DNA of 64,000 bases. Origin: Botrytis cinerea B05.10. Lineage: Eukaryota > Ascomycota > Leotiomycetes > Helotiales > Sclerotiniaceae. The stretch lies in NCBI RefSeq assembly GCF_000143535.2, contig NC_037312.1:62001-126000 (forward strand). The letters are read 5' to 3'. Shown one piece after another: positions 57,932 to 64,000 of the stretch (within the stretch, counting starts at the first letter, position 1; each line of letters begins with the position of its first letter). The notes beneath the pieces were generated by a model. It was given only the letters and a program-made list of their open reading frames with translations. It had not been told where the DNA came from and did not search any database. The position numbers and the translations under genes were made by a program.

Positions 57932-59418
57932 TTATCTCTCTCTTTGCTCAACTCCCTCTTCGTACCCAAAGTCTACAGTCCTAACTATTCCTCCAAACTC
58001 TAAATCATCTCGCAAGCTGTCTTTCTGTCCAATGATGAATTCCTCGCTTTCGTTCTCGCCCGTAACTGTATTACCACCCGGAATTCCTAATCGCGATTTG
58101 CTATCTTTCGTTGCCGGAGTTGACTTATCGTGGCTTTTGAGAGGATATGAATGGCCTTTTCCGGGACGCGCTTCATCGGAGCCGTACATGCGCCCCGAAC
58201 TTCCCAACACTCTGGGACAATATTTTCGCATAAAGGGTCTTAGGGTAGGGGCGCATCCACCAACGATACTGAGATTAAGCTCGATAACACACCAGGTCAG
58301 GGCATCGACTGTGTCAACTATAATACATATAAGCAGGTGCAAATTAAAAATTCAAGGCTAAAAAAAGTTACCGGTGAGATCACTGCCTTTAAGCAATACG
58401 TATAAAGACTTTAGACGGATGATGCTAACGACACAAACGCTTGTGAAGAAGTCAGCATGGACCCAGATTTTTTCGGAAATTCGGAGATGTACAAGCTTCC
58501 CATTATCAATATACCCCCAACCCCAATTTTCTGCCTCATAGGGATCTGTAAGTTGTACATCATTGGGAGAGGCGCAATAACAGTTGCAAAGTCCGTTGCA
58601 ATGCCCAAACCTGCCTGTGCAAAATAAAACACAGGCCTGTTGATACATTCTGCTGTTCCTGCATATTTGATATCCCAAGATGCAGATATAGGACGGCAGC
58701 TAAACACATTCGCCAGAACACTTGCAGATGAATAGCAAACTGTGAATGCAACCAGACCCCAGATAGCACAGTGAAACTTCCGAGAGGGAAATATGCGTCG
58801 GTAGAAGAGAAGAATGGATGTCTTTGCCATACCAGTTGCAGCACAGAAAAGGATGGCAGCAATGACGTTAATCTAGACGTTCATAATGGTCAGCTCCTGA
58901 GGAGAGGAACATTTATGGAGGGCTTACTATACCTTCAAAAAATTGGGATATAAATCGTCAAGTGGCACATCATACAGATGTTTTCCTAGTCCATAGTCGA
59001 GTACTGGGTACGTTAGTAAGACACATATGGAGATTGGGAAGATATCTCACGATTCAGAATGCATCCCGTTAAGGCAATTGAGGTCAGCTTCGTGGGAGAA
59101 CACATCGTCAGTTTCAACTTCTACCTCCAAGGGGTGTATTGAGAATACCAAGGCAGATATCATAACATCTACTCATAAACACTAGGTCAGAACTATTCTT
59201 ATACGACAATATGGTTATGAGAACTTACAATCATCAGCGGCAAATATTCGAACAATTCTAGATCTCGTGAAAGTCCGAACGGAAACCGCTATTATAGCCA
59301 GAGGAACGAAGACGCATATAACTACCACGAGTCCGGTTGCATGATATGGGGCCTGCGAATTTGGGGTAATTCCTGGAGGCGGGGGAATGGAGTAGACGAT
59401 ACCATCGTATGAAGACAT
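57932..59418 (-). CDS. Fungal rhodopsin-like seven-helix membrane protein (PTH11-type receptor family)
   Basis: Plasma-membrane protein of the large fungal rhodopsin-domain family, often called PTH11-like receptors. ATG at 59418 (MSSYDGIVYSIPPPPG), several short introns, stop at 57932, about 390 residues. TM1 is GLVVVICVFVPLAIIAVSVR. Further segments are TSILLFYRRIFPSRKFHCAI (family FYRRIFP), YSSASVLANVFSCRPISASW, CINRPVFYFAQAGLGIATDF and a segment split by an intron, ILIMGSFVCVVSIIRLKSL. DALTWCVIELNLSIVGGCAP and LRPFMRKYCP close the core; the W-x-x-x-E-x-N pattern is diagnostic. The tail (about 100 residues) is hydrophilic, with KSHDKSTPATKDSKS. No CFEM domain is present. Ligand unknown. Confidence 0.85.
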
Positions 59419-61639
59419 AATGACAAGAGTTGAGTTTGTGAATTGAATTGAAAGACTTGTTCTCCGTATACTTGCTGTTATTCATATTAAGCAGATTCCG
59501 CGACCGGTGCCAAGATTCTTCTTGCGTTATGATCTTCGTAGAGCAATTTCACTCCATCAATACTTGCGATGTGTATAGCCGTTTGTTCAGTTCAAGCTGA
59601 ATGTGCGGATCCAGAAACAATTTCACCTTCCAACATGCATGTGCAAATTTATTGGGGAGCATTTTCCCCAGTAAACAAGCACAGGATCTACGTGATTTAC
59701 CTAATGCAAGGGTGATCTGAATTCTTCATGTAGAACATACCCTGTAGCGACAAGGGTTTAACATATGTTTGGTACCTCACACGAAAGATTGAGAAGCCAA
59801 GATGCAGCCCCATCTTCCTTGCTAGACTGTTGTCATAGACTTTGTGAAAACCACTGCTATATCAAACTCAACTTCTAGGGACAGAAGACTATCAAAAGAT
59901 CAGCTTGAAGTAATTTGTTGAAATGACGAAGGTTGCCGCGGCTTCTGAATTTGCCTTCAAGATATGTCCACTGCCGTATCTAAACATCTAGAAAAAGCAC
60001 AGTTGCATGGCTCAAAATCATCTTTTGTACGAGTGCTTCGTACCTTCGCGATATTCTACAACACACCGTCTGGTATTCTGGATATGTATCATCCCCAACC
60101 TAGAATCGAGCTTCTGTCCCGGGTTCCAATAGCTCATGAAGTATTCAAAATCACATGCCATGTTGGACTTTCGAAGGAATGCCCAACCCAGGCTCATTGG
60201 AGTTTTTTTGTTTTGAAACTTAAAAGAAAGTATGAACTTCAGTCATTCTTCTCTTTCTTCTCAAATTTCATATAAGAGATGAGGGTGGTCATTTCGGCTG
60301 TTCTAAGACTAAGACCCCTGGTGCATCACTAGTCTCCAACGCTGATGACGGCCCAAAGTCCTAGGATATGCTGGTAAGTCGTTGCATGGAACGTATGGAA
60401 CAATGGAACACGTGGAACGGGTAAGAACTAGCATCTTTGTGTTGAATTTTACGAACGTATCCGAACGGAAAAGTACCACCACGAGATATTATCTATTGCA
60501 TTGACGTTGGACCGAGCTACGAAGAAACGTGGGAATGCCTCCGCATGATGGGACCCGCTCCGCTGGAATTCTGGAAACACTCGAAGTGACAGGGATATTG
60601 GTATGGTGGACTATTAGTCCTCTTTGCTCTGTGTTGGAGGGGTAGCCGGTAGTGGGATGCGGCAGTCTTCATCACTATAATTGATTTATATTTATCGCCA
60701 CTGTACTTTCTAGGATATCTTCTATACTTCTTTTTCCGAGTACTTTTTGGTCTCTGATGGCTCGCGATTGTCAGACAAAAAATGAACACAGAAACAGCAC
60801 TAATAAGAGAAGTTTTGAAAGTAATTCTTCGTCAAAAGTGAATCTAAAAATGAATTCATGGTTCATTCTATATTGTGACTGCTTTCAAACAGACAAATGA
60901 GATTCATTTACCGAACAATGTCACTGAATATTGTGAGAATAGGTGTTGCTTTATTGTTTTGATAATAGATTCCAATTTGAACGGAGAATTTTGATGTTCG
61001 ACTGTTTCTGACGATCGAGAGTCTGTTCTTACGCTTGATAGTCGTGTAGCTGGACCATATTGCATAGACGTTGATGATTGGAACCACAAGAAATCGGAAT
61101 GCTCTTCCATAATTACAGTAAGTCAATGTTTAAACTGTGTCTATTTTATGAGTAATTAGAACTGACTTGGTGATAATATTTCCGATTTCTTTGAAAATCG
61201 ATAGGCTTGCCTCCTTTCTAGGCGCATCTTCGGTAAAATGAGATGCCCTTACCTTAGATTTGGCTGCATCTCAACGTTCTAAACCAGTTCTTGGATTGGG
61301 TATAGAATTTAGATTGCGATACTACAGCAGACTTGTTTATTCTACCATGTACAATCGACACTTCAGACTGTCATGAGGAGTGTTCGAGTCAGTACCAATA
61401 GCTTAGCGGGCATCCTTCCTATCAGACGATACGTAATATCGGGGCGAGCCGACCCAGAAACCGGTAGCCTAGAGGATATGGAGAAAGAACTAGAACAGGA
61501 CTTAGTAGCTGATTGTCAAAAAATTAGAACTTTCGTAATAGTTTAAATTATTATTGGACTTGAGGCATTTCCCTCTACAAGAAGAAGTTGGGTCATCTGT
61601 GTCTGTGTAACATCACACATCTACAATGATCCTCAAAAC
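59419..61639. other. Intergenic with one weak open frame
   Basis: A plus-strand frame from ATG 59964 to 60275 (103 residues, KHLEKAQLHGSKSSFVRVLR then LDMYHPQPRIELLSRVPIAH) is mildly coding. Nothing supports it beyond length. The remainder is AT-rich with no gene recognised. Confidence 0.35.
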
Positions 61640-61745
61640 CATATCGACACATAGCTATAGTGGAACACACTATAAGGATCACTCCTCCAAGAAAATTGAC
61701 TATCCACTATAATACAGGGGGTTTATAGTGGGCGTACATGGGGCT
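61640..61745. repeat. Inverted-repeat segment, possible MITE remnant
   Basis: TATAGTGGA (61656-61664) and TCCACTATA (61703-61711) form a 9-bp inverted repeat with a 38-base loop. A third copy, TATAGTGGG, occurs at 61723-61731 followed by CGTACATGGGG. Repeated TATAGTGG-type ends resemble Fot1/pogo-like DNA transposon termini. No ORF lies nearby, so a non-autonomous element is possible. Confidence 0.3.
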
Positions 61746-62663
61746 GTCCCACTTGAAGATCATTCCCGTTTTTCTGTGCTGAAAATCCAAAGATGTGCTA
61801 CGGAGTTGCTTCTATTCAAGGACAGGGCTCAATCAATTATGCGTATTGATGATGTACTTGAAGAAGGCTTTTGCTGAAGGCCTCAATAGCCTCGGTCATT
61901 GGGTAACATCCCGCCGTCGGACAGCTCTCCGGCACTTGTTTGGGCTTGTGTTGGCGGCTGGACCTGACTAAATGAACGAATGAACAAATGGAGTCCCTCA
62001 CTTGAGGAGAGGCTACAGCACTGCGATAAAATCTCTAGTCAGTATATCCTTTCACAAGGCTCAAATATACTCCAGCGGCAGCAATAAACCTTGGAGATTG
62101 ACAATTAACGGCCAATGCAAGTGTATAGCCAAAGTCGAAAGCAGGGAGCAACAGAAAAAGTCAGTAGCACACGGTATGTACGAGATACAAAAAACAGAAG
62201 AAGTCCGGCGTGTGCTAGCCCAAACTTACCATGAGCCACTGGTAACCCGCGCACCACGTTTTCGGTAGCGTGGGTTATCGTAGCTTAGAAGACGCGATGT
62301 GGAGCTCATCAATAGTTCGGTGGCATAGGGTAATGAACGGCAATCTGCATCAAGATTGTCTTCACCGCAAGTAATCCCCACGTTTTCTAGCGTACCCATA
62401 GCTAAATCCGAAATATAATGCTACAATAAACTAGGGGTGTACAAATTAATATGGAATGGCGGCAATAAGTCATTCCATGCAGGATGAACTCGCACACACC
62501 TTGGTAATTTTAGTAATAACGTGCATAGAAAAAGTTCCGATGATTTAATCTACGCCACGGCTAGTAGCTTTCTTCAAGAAGGTATGTAAAGACATCTTTC
62601 CGTGCAATCATCATTGTTGGTCGATTGTCGATTGCTTGCCATTCTGGTAGTTAAGTGAAAATC
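61746..62663. other. Upstream region of the FAD oxidase gene
   Basis: Intergenic. A short frame at 62008-62265 has no ATG support from composition. GC-rich CGCGCACCACGTTTTCGGTAGCG-type sequence at about 62247-62270 is the only compositional anomaly. No gene. Confidence 0.35.
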
Positions 62664-64000
62664 ATGGCGGGAGCTATCCTCGGTCTCATTCTTAGTCCGC
62701 TGTTCTTCGCCAACTGGGTTTCAGCCAACAACCTCATACACGATGTCGGAAGCGATGTTCTTGGGTGCGCTACAGTTGAAGCCATCTTCCCGGACAAAGT
62801 CTTTTACTCCAATAGTACCGTTTACCAGTACGAAAACAAGAATTTTTGGTCTCAGACGGAATATTTGAGTCCTGAATGTGTCTTCCGACCTACGACTGCT
62901 AGAGATGTTGCTACCGCAGTTGCATTGTTGGGGACGGCAGAAGGAAAGTTTGCTGTAAGAGGCGGTGGCCACATGGCAATTAAGGGATCAAACAATATTG
63001 ACAACGGCGTGCTGATGGTCATGTCAAACATGACGACACTGTCGATATCTGACGATTGCAGCATTGTCTCTGTCGGGCCCTCGCATAGATGGGGGGATGT
63101 GTATAGTTATCTTCAGACTTACAATCGCGCTGTTCTTGGGGGCCGCCTAGCTTCAGTTGGTGTACCAGGGCTCCTTCTTGCTGGTGGCGTAAACTTCTAC
63201 GGAAATCAACATGGATTCTCTGCTGATATGGTCATTGGGTATGAGGTGGTCCTGGCAAATGGAACGATTGTATACGTCACCTCCAGCTCCTACGCCGATC
63301 TCTTCTGGGCGTTGAAAGGAGGTAGCAGCAACTTTGGTGTTGTTACAAAATTTGATTTGAGAACCGTCCCATCGGAAGGAATTTGGGCTGGTATATACAC
63401 CGTCGCACAGGACTATATCCCGGACTTTTATGCGGTAGGCATTTTCTTTCTCACCATTTGACAGAAATATACTAAGAATCAAAGGCCATTGCAAACTACT
63501 CCACGAATATCGTCGATCCACTTTCTCACATTGTTCCTGCAGTCATCCCTGTTGACTCAACCACCTCTGTTGGTGCCGTCATCCTCTTCTATGATAGCAC
63601 TAATATCAGCTATCCTGCTTGTTTTGAGCCTTTTACTTCCATCCCGAGTGTCAGCAACACTTTGGACTTCAAGACCCTCACAGAATTCTCCCTTGAGACC
63701 AACACCGCTATAACACCCAATATTAATGACGTGTTCGTTGCTGGAACTATCGTGGGCAAAACATATGACGAGCTTCTTCAAGGAATAAAGATTATCAACG
63801 ATACGTTTTTTTCGGCACTTCCTGAGCTGTATGCTCAACTTCCAGCGGAGAACATTTCCATCATCGAGATTGACTGGCAACCAATCGGTTCGCTTTGGTT
63901 GAGTGCCTCGGAGGCGAGTGGTGGTAATGCGCTAGGCCTTGATTCTTCAAAAGGCACATATCTTTGCTATGCGGAGGTTGTGGAATGGATTGGATCGTCT
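62664..64000 (+). CDS. Secreted FAD-linked oxidase (PCMH/berberine-bridge type), truncated by window end
   Basis: Flavin oxidase of the vanillyl-alcohol-oxidase superfamily, often in secondary metabolism or carbohydrate oxidation. ATG at 62664 (MAGAILGLILSPLFFANWVSA, a signal peptide). Exon 1 ends at 63434, a 50-nt intron (GTAGGC/AAG) follows, and exon 2 starts at 63485 and runs off the window. The PCMH FAD domain covers residues about 65-245: ECVFRPTTARDVATAVALLG, FAVRGGGHMAIKGSNNIDNG (the His of RGGGH is the usual covalent flavin attachment site), GPSHRWGDVYSYLQ, VGVPGLLLAGGVNFYGNQHG and DLFWALKGGSSNFGVVTKFD. Multiple sequons. The second Cys attachment site of bicovalent members is not seen. 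The C-terminal berberine-like segment is outside the window. Confidence 0.88.

Noticed and set aside
1..64000. CRISPR arrays, rRNA, prokaryotic operons, intact transposase or viral genes
   Set aside because: None seen; the splice-site-rich architecture is fungal nuclear, and only element remnants were found.

Overview
The window reads as nuclear DNA of a filamentous ascomycete. Genes are broken by many short introns (about 45-120 nt) with GTAAGT-like donors, CTAAC/CTGAC-like branch sites and CAG/TAG acceptors. The content (Zn2Cys6 factor, HET-domain protein, NRPS-like reductase, haem peroxygenase, pectin lyase, DUF3431, 2EXR, fungal rhodopsin-like receptor) is typical of Pezizomycotina. Pectin and uronate genes suggest a plant-associated Leotiomycete such as Botrytis or Sclerotinia; that placement is inference. 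No prokaryotic, plasmid or intact viral feature was seen.

Layout. 0-11 kb: APC10/DOC1 (-), two small spliced genes of unknown function, a decayed gene, ATG27 (+) and a ubiquitin-like-domain protein (+). 11.4-13.7 kb: a tRNA relic and a DAL5/TNA1-type MFS permease (-). 14.5-21 kb: an NRPS-like adenylation-thiolation-reductase gene (-) and a Zn2Cys6 factor (-). 21.4-25.4 kb: an enolase-superfamily sugar-acid dehydratase (-), an aldo-keto reductase (-) and, divergent from it, a DHDPS-family keto-deoxy-aldonate aldolase (+). 25.4-29.3 kb: sparse, with short candidate genes and a GC-rich palindromic repeat. 29.4-30.6 kb: secreted pectin lyase (-). 30.6-38.1 kb: AT-rich and gene-poor, with two or three weak small genes and an FAD-monooxygenase relic. 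38.1-45.1 kb: conserved genes, namely secreted acid sphingomyelinase-like (+), DBP6 helicase (-) and GPI3/PIG-A (+). 47-64 kb: peroxygenase (+), a damaged HET gene (+), a small secreted protein (+), 2EXR protein (-), DUF3431 protein (+), rhodopsin-like receptor (-) and, cut by the window edge, a secreted FAD oxidase (+).

How genes fit together. The clearest functional group is the 21-25 kb trio. Dehydratase, aldolase and NAD(P)H reductase make a complete non-phosphorylative sugar-acid route (aldonate to 3-deoxy-2-keto-aldonate to pyruvate plus aldehyde to alcohol), with a regulator gene next door. A CCACCAAT box, matching the known fungal galacturonate-response core CCNCCAA, sits mid-way in the aldolase/reductase shared promoter, and a pectin lyase lies 4 kb further on. 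The MFS permease, the NRPS-like reductase and the regulator could instead form a small secondary-metabolite locus.

Exon joins were done by eye and checked by reading frame; several small genes rest only on splice-site and codon logic. Protein names come from motif recognition, not database search.
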